NCBI GenBank assembly: GCA_942493315.1
Contig: OW818690.1
Location: forward strand, 2,790,001 to 2,854,000
Direction: 5' to 3'
DNA from: UBA5429 sp942493315
Lineage (GTDB): Bacteria; Bacteroidota; Bacteroidia; Bacteroidales; WCHB1-69
Length of the DNA stretch: 64,000 bases
Shown piece by piece: positions 1 to 8,273 of the stretch. A program made the translations under genes and the position numbers. The notes under the pieces were generated by a model, which worked only from the letters and a program-made list of their open reading frames with translations, ran no database searches and was not told where the DNA came from. Every line of letters starts with the position of its first letter. Positions within the stretch are counted from its first letter, which is position 1.

Positions 1-1
1 A

Positions 2-1600
2 GTTAGCTTTTTCCAGATCTTCTTTGCTTCCCTTTTTGGTGGATTCCTCGGAATTATGTTCCTGATCCCTTTCAGAAAATATTTTGTTGGCGATATGCAT
101 GGTAAATATCCATTTCCTGAAGCTACTGCTACAACTGAAATATTAGTTTCAGGAGCTAAAGGCGGCAATCAGGCTAAATTATTAATTGTTAGTGGATTAG
201 TTGGTGGATTATTTGACTTTTTTGTTAGTACATTCAAATTTTGGGCCGAAGATATTAGTACCAGAATGACCGGTTGGGGTGAAAAATTAGCTTTAGATTA
301 CAAGTTTGTATTCAAAATGAATGCCGGATCGATTTTACTGGGGACAGGTTATTTGATTGGATTAAAATACGCTATGATTATTTGTGCCGGATCATTACTT
401 TCCTGGTGGTTTATTGTTCCACTTTTAGGAAGTTACGGGGTTACAGGTGATGGGATTTTAATGAGTACGCTCGATCCTGAATTGATTTTCAAAGGATATG
501 TTCGTTATATCGGTATTGGTGGAATTGCAATGGCTGGTATTCTTGGAGTAATAAAATCTGCAGGTGTCATTAAAAAATCTTTAGGTGTTGCTTTCAAAGC
601 AGGTAAAGCAGGTGCTGAAAATCAAAATAGTGTTTTAAGAACACAAAAAGATATTTCTATGAAGATCATATTAATTGGATTCGTAGTTGTTTTAGCTTTA
701 TTAGGTGTATTTTTCTTTTTTGGAGGTATGGAAATGAATATGACCCAAGTTTTAGTTGGCATTTTAGTCATTTTCATTTTTGCATTTTTATTTACAACAG
801 TTGCTGCTACGGCAATCGCTACTGTAGGAACAAACCCTGTATCAGGTATGACCATGATGACCTTGATTTTATCATCCTTCATTCTTTCAATGGTTGGATT
901 AAAAGGGGGTACAGGAATTGTAACCGCATTAGTAGTGGGTGGTATTGTTTGTTCTGCTCTTTCCATGGCAGGTGGTTTTATCACCGATTTAAAAATTGGG
1001 TACTGGATTGGAACTTCCCCATACAAACAACAAGCACTAAAATTTTTAGGCACTTTGGTTTCAGCTTTGACTGTAGGTGCTGTAATTATGATATTATCAA
1101 AAACTTACGGATATGATCCATCAAAAGGTGGTTTGGTTGCTCCACAAGCAAATGCTATGGCTTCCATTATTCAACCCTTAATGTCAGGTGGTCAAACACC
1201 TTGGATTTTATACATTATTGGAGCCGTATTAGCCTTATTATTAGACCGATTAAAAATTCCTGCATTAGCGTTTGCTCTAGGAATGTTCATTCCTTTACAA
1301 CTAAATATTCCATTACTTGTAGGTGGAGCTATTGCCTGGTTTGTTGGAAGTAGAAGTAAAGATGAAGAGATCAATAAATTGAGAAAAGAGAAAGGAACCT
1401 TACTTGCATCCGGATTATTAGCCGGTGGCGCCATTATGGGTGTAGTAAGTGCGATTTTAAAATATGCAAATATTAATCTTTCTACCGGTATAATTTACCA
1501 AAGCTCCGATTTCTTCTCTGTTTTAGCAGTGATTGCATATATTGGGTTGGTAACTTACTTAATTATTCACTCTTTTAAAGTAAAAAAAGAGAACATTTAA
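2..1600 (+). CDS. OPT family oligopeptide/metal transporter, 5' partial
   Basis: This is an inner-membrane transporter of the OPT family, which takes up oligopeptides or metal chelates. The frame is open from base 2, so the true start lies upstream of the window; an internal ATG at 56 is only the first in view. The visible protein is almost wholly hydrophobic, with about a dozen membrane segments. It carries a GDMHGKYPFPEATA motif just after the edge and a GTNPVSGM motif near the middle, both typical of the family. The stop is followed 25 nt later by a deoxynucleoside kinase in the same direction, so it may be the promoter-proximal part of that operon. The substrate cannot be read from sequence. 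Confidence 0.88.
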   Translation, partial: VSFFQIFFASLFGGFLGIMFLIPFRKYFVGDMHGKYPFPEATATTEILVSGAKGGNQAKLLIVSGLVGGLFDFFVSTFKFWAEDISTRMTGWGEKLALDYKFVFKMNAGSILLGTGYLIGLKYAMIICAGSLLSWWFIVPLLGSYGVTGDGILMSTLDPELIFKGYVRYIGIGGIAMAGILGVIKSAGVIKKSLGVAFKAGKAGAENQNSVLRTQKDISMKIILIGFVVVLALLGVFFFFGGMEMNMTQVLVGILVIFIFAFLFTTVAATAIATVGTNPVSGMTMMTLILSSFILSMVGLKGGTGIVTALVVGGIVCSALSMAGGFITDLKIGYWIGTSPYKQQALKFLGTLVSALTVGAVIMILSKTYGYDPSKGGLVAPQANAMASIIQPLMSGGQTPWILYIIGAVLALLLDRLKIPALAFALGMFIPLQLNIPLLVGGAIAWFVGSRSKDEEINKLRKEKGTLLASGLLAGGAIMGVVSAILKYANINLSTGIIYQSSDFFSVLAVIAYIGLVTYLIIHSFKVKKENI

Positions 1601-1625
1601 ATTTAAAATTAAAGAATTCTAAATT

Positions 1626-2243
1626 ATGCATATAGCAATTGCCGGAAATATCGGATCAGGAAAAACAACATTAACCGGAATGTTAGCCAAACATTATGGA
1701 TGGGAACCACAATACGAAAGTGTGGACAACAATCCATACCTTGCCAGTTTTTACGAAGATATGCAAAGATGGTCTTTCAACTTGCAAATCTATTTTTTAA
1801 ATTGTCGTTTCAGACAGGTTACAGAAATCAGAAAAAAGAAAAAAGATATTGTACAAGATCGTACTATTTACGAAGATGCTTACATTTTTGCACCCAACTT
1901 ACACACCATGGGATTAATGCCCACACGTGATTTTGAAAATTACTCTTCGTTGTTTGAGTTGATGTCACAATTTCTTCAAGCTCCTGATTTGCTTATTTAT
2001 CTAAAAGCTGATGTATCCACTCTGGTATCCCAGATACAAAAAAGGGGACGTGAGTACGAAAGTTCTATTCGTCTGGACTATTTGCAACATTTGAATGAAC
2101 GTTATGAAGAGTGGATATCCAAATATACTGCAGGAAAATTATTGATTATTGATGTTAATACCATTAAATTTGGCGAAATACCTGAAGATTTTGGAATCGT
2201 AATTGATAAAATTAACGCTGAATTGTTTGGGTTATTCAAATAA
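1626..2243 (+). CDS. Deoxynucleoside kinase (deoxyadenosine/deoxyguanosine kinase family)
   Basis: A cytoplasmic salvage enzyme that phosphorylates a deoxynucleoside with ATP. At 205 aa it has the usual family length. The P-loop GNIGSGKTT is at residues 7-15, a catalytic QDRTIYED motif (the DR[ST] motif) is in the middle, and an Arg-rich lid KRGREYE follows. In Bacteroidota this family is usually annotated as dAdo/dGuo kinase, but the specificity is inferred. It is the second gene of a tight cluster, 9 nt before kdsB. Start chosen at the ATG that puts the P-loop directly after the first strand. Confidence 0.93.
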   Translation: MHIAIAGNIGSGKTTLTGMLAKHYGWEPQYESVDNNPYLASFYEDMQRWSFNLQIYFLNCRFRQVTEIRKKKKDIVQDRTIYEDAYIFAPNLHTMGLMPTRDFENYSSLFELMSQFLQAPDLLIYLKADVSTLVSQIQKRGREYESSIRLDYLQHLNERYEEWISKYTAGKLLIIDVNTIKFGEIPEDFGIVIDKINAELFGLFK

Positions 2244-2252
2244 AAAAACGGC

Positions 2253-2981
2253 ATGAGAAAAATCGGAATCATTCCTGCCAGATACGGGTCAACACGTTTT
2301 CCGGGAAAACCATTGGTTAAGATCTTTGAAAAACCGATGATTCAACATGTTTATGAACGTGCATCTGAATCCAGATTGGACTTGGTATTTGTGGCCACTG
2401 ATAATGAAGACATTTACAATTGTGTTCAGCAATTTGGTGGAAATGTTGTCATGACTTCCGCTGAACACCCTTCAGGAACAGATCGTTGTGGGGAAGCTGC
2501 TCAACTCATAGGAGCTGAAAATTCTGATATCATCATCAATATTCAGGGGGATGAACCATTTATTCAGAGTGAACAGATTGATAATCTGATTGATCTTTTT
2601 GACCATTCTGAAGTTGAAATTGCCACTTTGGTAAAACCAATAGATTCATTAGATGATGCAAATAATCCTAATAAAGTTAAAGTTGTTTTTTCTTCTGATT
2701 ATAAAGCCCTTTACTTTAGCAGATCCCCAATTCCCTATCCGAGAGAAAATGTAGCTGCATCTTTTTATAAACACTTAGGAATCTATGCATATCGTTATTC
2801 TGTCTTACAACAATTAATAAAATTACCCGTTTCTTCATTAGAAAAAATTGAAAAACTGGAACAACTCAGATGGTTGGAATCCCATTTTTCCATTTATGTT
2901 TCTATAACTCATCACGAAAGCGTTGCCATCGATACTCCTGAAGATCTTTTAAACATTGAACATTTGAATCATAAAATATAA
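2253..2981 (+). CDS. kdsB: 3-deoxy-manno-octulosonate cytidylyltransferase (CMP-KDO synthetase)
   Basis: Activates KDO with CTP to CMP-KDO for attachment to lipid A, so the organism makes a KDO-containing lipopolysaccharide core. Length 242 aa matches KdsB. The N-terminal signature IPARYGSTRFPGKPL (residues 6-20), the ATDNEDI segment and the metal-binding NIQGDEPFI segment are all intact. It lies 4 nt upstream of the SPOR-domain gene, inside an operon that also contains two glycosyltransferases, which fits an envelope-glycan role. Confidence 0.97.
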   Translation: MRKIGIIPARYGSTRFPGKPLVKIFEKPMIQHVYERASESRLDLVFVATDNEDIYNCVQQFGGNVVMTSAEHPSGTDRCGEAAQLIGAENSDIIINIQGDEPFIQSEQIDNLIDLFDHSEVEIATLVKPIDSLDDANNPNKVKVVFSSDYKALYFSRSPIPYPRENVAASFYKHLGIYAYRYSVLQQLIKLPVSSLEKIEKLEQLRWLESHFSIYVSITHHESVAIDTPEDLLNIEHLNHKI

Positions 2982-2985
2982 CACC

Positions 2986-4359
2986 ATGATTATAAATAGT
3001 ATCATCAGGTTTTTTCATACAGATAATGAACTAACCATCAATAAATTAGGCAAATTTACTAAAAAACATATTGCATCGCAATTGGAAGGTGGTCAAATTT
3101 TTCCACCTAAGGTTATTTTAGAGTTTGAATATAATGAAGATATCAATGGGTTTTCGTTTGTTGATAAAATATCTCAATGGGAGTCACTTCGGTTATTAGA
3201 TGCTGATGATCAAGTTACTAAATGGGTAAAAGAATTAAAAAACGCCATTCAAAATAACAAAAGTGTTAGTTTTGAGAATTTTGGAACATTCTATATGAAT
3301 CCAACCGGGGTTATTTGTTTTGATTCTGATATCATCAAGGAATTGAACAGTGAATATTACGGTATGGCACCGGTTCCGTTGAATAAGACGGGAGACGGGA
3401 GACAGGAGACGGGAGACGGGGGAATTCAGATTACGGACAACGGACTACAGACTATGGACGAGGGTATTCAGACTGCGGACAACGGACTACAGACTACGGA
3501 CGAGGGTATTCAGACTGCGGACAACGGACTACAGACTACGGACGGGGGACTGGAGACTGGAGACGAGGGAGTACAGACTGCGGACAACGGACTACAGACT
3601 ACGGACGAGAGACTGGAGACGGGAGACGGGAGACAGGAGATTGGAGACGGGAGACAGGAGACGGGAGACGGGAGACAGGAGACGGGAGACGGGAGACGTG
3701 AGATTGAGGACGACGGACTACAGACTACGGAAGAGGTTGAGGAAGAAGAAAAAGAAGAGGTTTTTATGCCGGTTAAAAAGAGAAAAAATAGATGGTTGGA
3801 GAGGCTCATTTTTATTTTGATTATTTTGGGATCAATCGGATTGGTTGCTTATCTTTTTAGATCTGATATAAAAAAATTCTATGATCAAAAATTTAATAAA
3901 AATAATCAGGTGGAAACCCCTACCCCTCAAGCTGTTGCGGTTGATACAAATATGGATGAATATATTGACTATGAAGCAGATTCTTTAGAAAATTCAAACT
4001 CTGCTACTAATACTTCAGAAGAGATTACTAATCCAACAGTTTCTAAAGTTGAGACAACAAAAAATTCAAATAATTCCAATACAACAACAAAACCTGTTCA
4101 AATTGAAACAAATCAAAATGGAAGTAAAGATATTTCCTCCATTTCATTTGAAAAAGGGAAATTTTATGTTATTGCAGGTAGCTTTGGTAAAAAAAGTGAT
4201 GCGATACAACATATCAAAGACAAAAAGTTAACACAATACAATCCTGTTCTTCTGGTTGGAGATTCAAGAGTCAGAGTTTGTATTGGAACCTATAAAACAG
4301 AAGCTGAAGCAACTGCTTTTGCTAAAAAAATTGATCAATCCTTTTGGGTATTAAAATAG
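2986..4359 (+). CDS. HU-CCDC81-like / SPOR domain envelope protein with in-frame minisatellite
   Basis: A three-part 457-aa protein. Residues about 1-125 resemble the bacterial HU-CCDC81 domain that precedes SPOR domains in Bacteroidota. Residues about 268-287 form one membrane segment. Residues about 375-457 form a SPOR domain (starting near KFYVIAGSFGKKSDA), which binds denuded glycan strands at the division septum. Between the first domain and the membrane segment, residues about 134-250 are a low-complexity linker of repeated QTADNGLQTTDEG and GRQETGDG units, followed by an acidic stretch. At DNA level this linker is a minisatellite (3388-3735) whose words also occur in non-coding DNA of this window. 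A 99-aa reverse-strand frame across the linker is a shadow. Domain ends are approximate. Confidence 0.85.
   Translation: MIINSIIRFFHTDNELTINKLGKFTKKHIASQLEGGQIFPPKVILEFEYNEDINGFSFVDKISQWESLRLLDADDQVTKWVKELKNAIQNNKSVSFENFGTFYMNPTGVICFDSDIIKELNSEYYGMAPVPLNKTGDGRQETGDGGIQITDNGLQTMDEGIQTADNGLQTTDEGIQTADNGLQTTDGGLETGDEGVQTADNGLQTTDERLETGDGRQEIGDGRQETGDGRQETGDGRREIEDDGLQTTEEVEEEEKEEVFMPVKKRKNRWLERLIFILIILGSIGLVAYLFRSDIKKFYDQKFNKNNQVETPTPQAVAVDTNMDEYIDYEADSLENSNSATNTSEEITNPTVSKVETTKNSNNSNTTTKPVQIETNQNGSKDISSISFEKGKFYVIAGSFGKKSDAIQHIKDKKLTQYNPVLLVGDSRVRVCIGTYKTEAEATAFAKKIDQSFWVLK
3388..3735 (+). repeat. In-frame minisatellite inside SPOR gene
   Basis: Two interleaved units, GGAGACGGGAGACAG-like and GCGGACAACGGACTACAGA-like, are repeated many times. 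Lengths stay multiples of three overall, so the reading frame is kept. The second unit closely matches, in reverse complement, the non-coding run at 23930-23966. Confidence 0.9.
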
Positions 4360-4365
4360 TAAATC

Positions 4366-5316
4366 ATGGACATTTCAATTGTTATTCCTTTATTAAATGA
4401 AGAAGAGTCGCTTCCTGAATTAATGGGATGGATTAAAAAAGTAATGGATGAAAATCATTTTAGTTATGAAGTGATGTTTATCGATGATGGTAGTAAGGAC
4501 AAATCATGGAGTGTTATCCAAGAGCTTCAAAAAGAGAACAATTCAATCAAAAGCGTAAAATTCAGAAGAAATTACGGAAAATCTGCTGCCTTAAATGTTG
4601 GTTTTCAAAGAGTTTCAGGAGATGTCGTGATCACAATGGATGCAGACCTTCAAGATAGTCCTGATGAGATTCCTGAATTGTACAGAATGATCAAAGAAGA
4701 GAACTATGACATTGTATCCGGTTGGAAAAAAGTGAGATACGATTCAAAAATAGCAAAAAACATTCCATCAAAAGTATATAATTGGACAGCACGTCAAATG
4801 TCAGGAATCTATTTACATGACTTTAACTGTGGACTAAAAGCCTACCGTTTAGAGGTAGTAAAAACGATTGAAGTATATGGGGAAATGCACCGTTATATTC
4901 CTGTAATTGCAAAATGGGCTGGTTTTGAGCATATTGGTGAAAAAGTTGTAATTCATCAAAAAAGAAAATATGGAGTTACTAAATTTGGATGGAATCGGTT
5001 TATCAATGGATTTTTAGATCTGATGTCTATCACTTTTACTTCAAAATTTGGTAAAAAGCCGATGCATCTTTTTGGATTATTAGGAACATTATCATTTATA
5101 ATTGGTTTTATGTTAACGCTTTATGTTATTATAGTTAAAATGATACATGTTATCAATGAAACAACCTATCGGCAAATCACTGACCAACCATTATTCTATT
5201 TAGCACTATTAGCGATGGTTCTAGGAACACAACTATTCTTAGCCGGATTCTTAGGAGATTTAATCGCCAGAAATGCCGGTGATCGGAATCAATACATTAT
5301 TGAAAAAGACATTTAA
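4366..5316 (+). CDS. Family 2 glycosyltransferase with C-terminal membrane segments (DPM1/GtrB-like)
   Basis: Transfers a sugar from a nucleotide donor to a lipid carrier such as undecaprenyl phosphate on the cytoplasmic face. The GT-A fold is visible from the IPLLNEEESLPEL start, the IDDGSKDKSW motif, the DADLQDSPDEIPEL metal/donor motif and the NCGLKAYR segment. Two membrane segments follow at residues about 235-260 and 273-300. Length 316 aa is typical. It starts 6 nt after the SPOR gene and ends 1 nt before the next glycosyltransferase, so all are probably co-transcribed. Confidence 0.93.
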   Translation: MDISIVIPLLNEEESLPELMGWIKKVMDENHFSYEVMFIDDGSKDKSWSVIQELQKENNSIKSVKFRRNYGKSAALNVGFQRVSGDVVITMDADLQDSPDEIPELYRMIKEENYDIVSGWKKVRYDSKIAKNIPSKVYNWTARQMSGIYLHDFNCGLKAYRLEVVKTIEVYGEMHRYIPVIAKWAGFEHIGEKVVIHQKRKYGVTKFGWNRFINGFLDLMSITFTSKFGKKPMHLFGLLGTLSFIIGFMLTLYVIIVKMIHVINETTYRQITDQPLFYLALLAMVLGTQLFLAGFLGDLIARNAGDRNQYIIEKDI

Positions 5317-5317
5317 T

Positions 5318-6436
5318 ATGAAAATCTGTATTGTTGGACCTGCACATCCATTGAGAGGTGGGTTGGCTTCTTTTAATGAAAGATTAGCTACTCAGTTTCA
5401 AAATGAGGGACATGAGGTTCAGATTATAACATTCAAACTACAATACCCCAAATTACTATTTCCAGGAAAGACACAATATTCGAATTCTCCAAAACCGGAA
5501 CATTTGAATATTGATATGCTGATAAACTCAATCAATCCTTTAAATTGGATTCAAATAGGTAAAAAAATCAGATCTTCAAAACCAGATTTAGTGATTATTC
5601 GATATTGGACCCCTTTTATGGCACCCTGTTTAGGAACCCTTGGAAGACTGGTAAAAAGAAAGGATAAAACAAAAGTGATCTGTTTAGTGGATAATCTCAT
5701 TCCTCACGAAAAGCATTTTTTTGATACGTTTCTAACCCGATATTTTGTTAAAGGTGTAGATGGATTCGTCACTATGAGTCAATCTGTTTACGATGATGTC
5801 GCAAATTTAAAAACCAGGAAACCGATCAAATTAACTCCTCATCCTATGTTTGATAATTTTGGATCACCTGTTGAAAAAGAGGAAGCATTAGAAAGGTTGA
5901 ATCTGAATCCAAATTTTAGGTATTTGCTCTATTTTGGATTTATTAGAAGTTATAAAGGATTAGATTTATTAATTGAAGCATTTGGAAATGAAAAACTAAG
6001 ATCCTTTCCATATAAATTGATCATTGCAGGAGAATTTTATGAAGACTCCACTCCCTATTATGAGTTAATTAAAAAAAACAAAATCGGAGATTATATTGAG
6101 TTAAGGACTGAATTTATCCCCAATCATTTAGTTGCAGATTATTTCAGTGTAGCAGATTTAGTTGTATTACCATACAAGGATGCCACTCAGAGTGGTGTAA
6201 CACAAATAGCATATCACTTTAAAAAGCCCATGTTAGTAACCAATGTAGGCGGACTACCGGAAATCGTTATAAATGGAATTAGTGGCTATGTAGTGGAACC
6301 TAAAGTGGAAGCTATATCAGAAAAATTAATTGAATTTTGTTCTAAGGAGAACCCCAATCTATTTAATAATGGAATTGAGCAGGAACGGAAAAGATTTGAA
6401 TGGAATAAAATGACGGAGATTTTTTATTTGTTTTGA
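5318..6436 (+). CDS. Family 4 glycosyltransferase (GT-B)
   Basis: A cytoplasmic GT-B glycosyltransferase. The N-terminal Rossmann half begins MKICIVGPAHPLRGGL with the Gly-rich loop. The C-terminal donor domain includes LLIEAFG, DLVVLPYKDATQSGV and VTNVGGLPEIV, where the E of LPEIV is the family's donor-binding acid. The ATG at 5318 is preferred over an in-frame ATG at 5273 because it avoids a 44-nt overlap with the upstream gene and places the first beta strand at residue 2 (372 aa). Last gene of the kdsB operon. Acceptor unknown. Confidence 0.92.
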   Translation: MKICIVGPAHPLRGGLASFNERLATQFQNEGHEVQIITFKLQYPKLLFPGKTQYSNSPKPEHLNIDMLINSINPLNWIQIGKKIRSSKPDLVIIRYWTPFMAPCLGTLGRLVKRKDKTKVICLVDNLIPHEKHFFDTFLTRYFVKGVDGFVTMSQSVYDDVANLKTRKPIKLTPHPMFDNFGSPVEKEEALERLNLNPNFRYLLYFGFIRSYKGLDLLIEAFGNEKLRSFPYKLIIAGEFYEDSTPYYELIKKNKIGDYIELRTEFIPNHLVADYFSVADLVVLPYKDATQSGVTQIAYHFKKPMLVTNVGGLPEIVINGISGYVVEPKVEAISEKLIEFCSKENPNLFNNGIEQERKRFEWNKMTEIFYLF

Positions 6437-6492
6437 TTAGAGGGGGTTTGGATTTTGATTTGGGGGATCTTTATCCGACGGAGCACTCATTG

Positions 6493-6602
6493 GGTAATCT
6501 AATAAATGATGGGTAAAAAATTTAGTAAATTGTTTATTCATTGAAAGATATGAAATCTACTGATTTTGCATCCTTGTTTCACCAACCTTTTAATAGATTA
6601 CC
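6493..6602. repeat. Left palindromic unit of the IS element (MITE-like)
   Basis: Begins GGTAATCTAATAAATGATGG and ends CCAACCTTTTAATAGATTACC, which are imperfect inverted copies of each other. Same architecture and nearly the same length as the dispersed elements at 12858, 15301, 17090, 19630, 36529 and 39204. Confidence 0.85.
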
Positions 6603-6791
6603 TAAATGAAAACCCAAATTTGAAATCTATCACCCATTTGACAACTCCAAAATCAAACCAAATTCTAAATTTAGCTCCTCTAAAATTAATCCAAATCTTC
6701 CTAAAATCAATCAGACTTTAGCTACAAACAAACCAATATTACCATTTTTAAATTAAATGGTTTTTTAATAACTTATAAGATTATTTATTGT

Positions 6792-7817
6792 TTATACAAA
6801 CATTTTGCAATGTTTGTAGTTTTCTTTCCCATTGTTGATTGAGATCGATTTTTCAATCATAGCAGATGAGGGATCTAATCTGAATTTGATCTGTTCAAAG
6901 ATCATATACCAATACAGATAGTTTTGCAGATAACTGGAGGATACTCCATGAAACCGATCCATAAATGCAATTAACTTCAGGTATCTGCTTTCAATCGTTT
7001 TTGTATCATAATATTGGTTACATCCTTTCACTTTCTGATCCTTTTTTCTAATAAAGTAGCTGATCTTTCTCTTTCCTGCAAATTGTTTAAGAATCGGATG
7101 ATCACTCAAACATAGTTTTTTTACTTTGTTTAGTTTTTTTCCAAGATGGTTCTTTAATTCTTCTTCTTGTAATGCACCTTGTTGAATAATTGTGATTTCA
7201 AAATGGGATATTCTGTCACCAATAGCCACTAAAGAAAGAGGTTTGTATTCCCCATTTCGGATACTTTCTGCTTTTCTATTACAGGCAGGATTCGTTATCT
7301 TTCCTTTTTGTCCTATTTGTTTAGCTTTGGCTCCTTGACCCTTTCGGGAGAAAGGTTCTGAAATATCAATCATTTCCGTTATTCCTCGATATTTATCCGG
7401 GACATATTCACCCAGAGAGGATATAATTTTATGTCTCCAATCAAATGAAGTTTGGTTAGAGATATCCAATGCATCAGAACAATCTTTGATTCCTGTTCCT
7501 GATAACATCAACAAGAAGTAGGATTGTAGTTTCTCCTTCTTTTTGATGTAGGAAATTGTAGTACCTGAGAACTCATTAAAGCTTCTGCCACAACTCTTAC
7601 AAAGGAAATATTGAACTCCTTTTTTCTTACCGTTTAGAATAAAATGTGATTTTCCACATTTAGGACAAACTCTGACTTGCTTCTCACTGATATACTTACA
7701 TATAGAAGCCAAAGGATTAACAAAACTCTTTTTTTGGGGGGTAACTTCAGCAGATGGTGAGGGTTGAACTGAAGTAGGGTCAATGGTTTGCTTAGAGGAT
7801 TGGGGTAGATCATTCAT
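6792..7817 (-). CDS. IS1595-like transposase
   Basis: A 341-aa DDE-type transposase. A Cys4 zinc ribbon (C51, C54, C73, C76) precedes a helix-turn-helix-like stretch. The putative acidic triad is D151 in MIDISEPFSRKG, D239 in CLSDHPI and E276 in TIESRYL, followed by the family-like RFHGVSSSYLQNYLYWY segment. The first motif is unusual (DIS rather than DE followed by T or S). The reading frame is intact and long inverted repeats surround it, so the element could be active. Family assignment is from motif memory; IS1 or ISNCY relatives cannot be excluded. Confidence 0.82.
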   Translation of the reverse strand: MNDLPQSSKQTIDPTSVQPSPSAEVTPQKKSFVNPLASICKYISEKQVRVCPKCGKSHFILNGKKKGVQYFLCKSCGRSFNEFSGTTISYIKKKEKLQSYFLLMLSGTGIKDCSDALDISNQTSFDWRHKIISSLGEYVPDKYRGITEMIDISEPFSRKGQGAKAKQIGQKGKITNPACNRKAESIRNGEYKPLSLVAIGDRISHFEITIIQQGALQEEELKNHLGKKLNKVKKLCLSDHPILKQFAGKRKISYFIRKKDQKVKGCNQYYDTKTIESRYLKLIAFMDRFHGVSSSYLQNYLYWYMIFEQIKFRLDPSSAMIEKSISINNGKENYKHCKMFV

Positions 7818-7903
7818 AGTATTTTGAGTTTAGTGAGTACTTGATATTGATGCAAATATAAACAAAAAAATGAACGAATTGCAACAAAAATAAAAAAAAA
7901 TCT

Positions 7904-8014
7904 GCTAATCTAATAAAAGATTGGTGCTATTGTGATGCAAAATCACAAGACTATAAAAAAGTGTTTAAAATCAAAAATATACCGAAAAACTCACCCATCT
8001 TTTAATAGATTAGC
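7904..8014. repeat. Right palindromic unit of the IS element (MITE-like)
   Basis: Begins GCTAATCTAATAAAAGATTG and ends with CATCTTTTAATAGATTAGC, an imperfect inverted repeat of about 20 bp at each end with a 65-bp centre. Mirrors the unit at 6493-6602. Confidence 0.85.
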
Positions 8015-8045
8015 CAATTAAAGCTCCGTCGGACAGTAAACCCCC

Positions 8046-8254
8046 GCATTAGGGCGAAGGCCAGGTACCCCGCAAGTTGAGCTGCTTAGGGCCTGACGGA
8101 TCGGGCAGAGCGACGAAGGAGCTACTGCCCGGCCGATCAGACCCTTGCAGCGAAACGAGGAGTACAGGCCGGAGACCGACCCTTTGGCCAGCGACGCGAC
8201 TATTATTCATATTGGTCTGGATTTTTATTGAGCGCAGCCAAAGGGGAATGCCCT
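8046..8254 (-). repeat. GC-rich dispersed structured element, copy 1
   Basis: A block much richer in GC than its surroundings. On the reverse strand it runs from AGGGCATTCCCC through CGGTCTCCGGCCTGTACTCC and CTTGCGGGGTACCTGGCC to CGCCCTAATGC. It lies 20 bp after the stop of the lipoprotein gene. Internal complementary segments (GGCC..GTACTCC with GGGGTACCTGGCC; GGGCAG with CTGCCC) suggest folding. Related copies are at 16837, 23662, 26986 and 43871. Confidence 0.85.
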
Positions 8255-8273
8255 AAATAACTAAATTTGAAAT

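Larger units (their letters stand above)
6474..8033 (-). mobile_element. IS1595-like insertion sequence with long, nested terminal inverted repeats
   Basis: A transposase gene lies between outer inverted repeats TCCGACGGAGC at 6474-6484 and its exact reverse complement at 8023-8033. The repeats continue inward with matching blocks ATTGG, TAATCTA, TAAA and GATGGGT, making imperfect terminal repeats of about 42 bp. Each end also contains a second, inverted copy of the inner block (ending at 6602 and starting at 7904), so each end is itself a 110-bp palindromic unit. No clear target duplication is seen next to the 11-bp repeats (left flank gatcttta, right flank cagtaaac), so the exact borders are uncertain. 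Confidence 0.75.

Noticed and set aside
622..1053. 143-aa reverse-strand frame in the transporter gene
   Set aside because: Shadow of the OPT gene, which has clear family motifs on the other strand.
3510..3809. 99-aa reverse-strand frame
   Set aside because: Shadow of the minisatellite in the SPOR gene; low-complexity Ser/Pro/Cys sequence.
5273..5317. Upstream start of the GT4 gene
   Set aside because: It would overlap the previous gene by 44 nt and adds 15 residues before the first beta strand.
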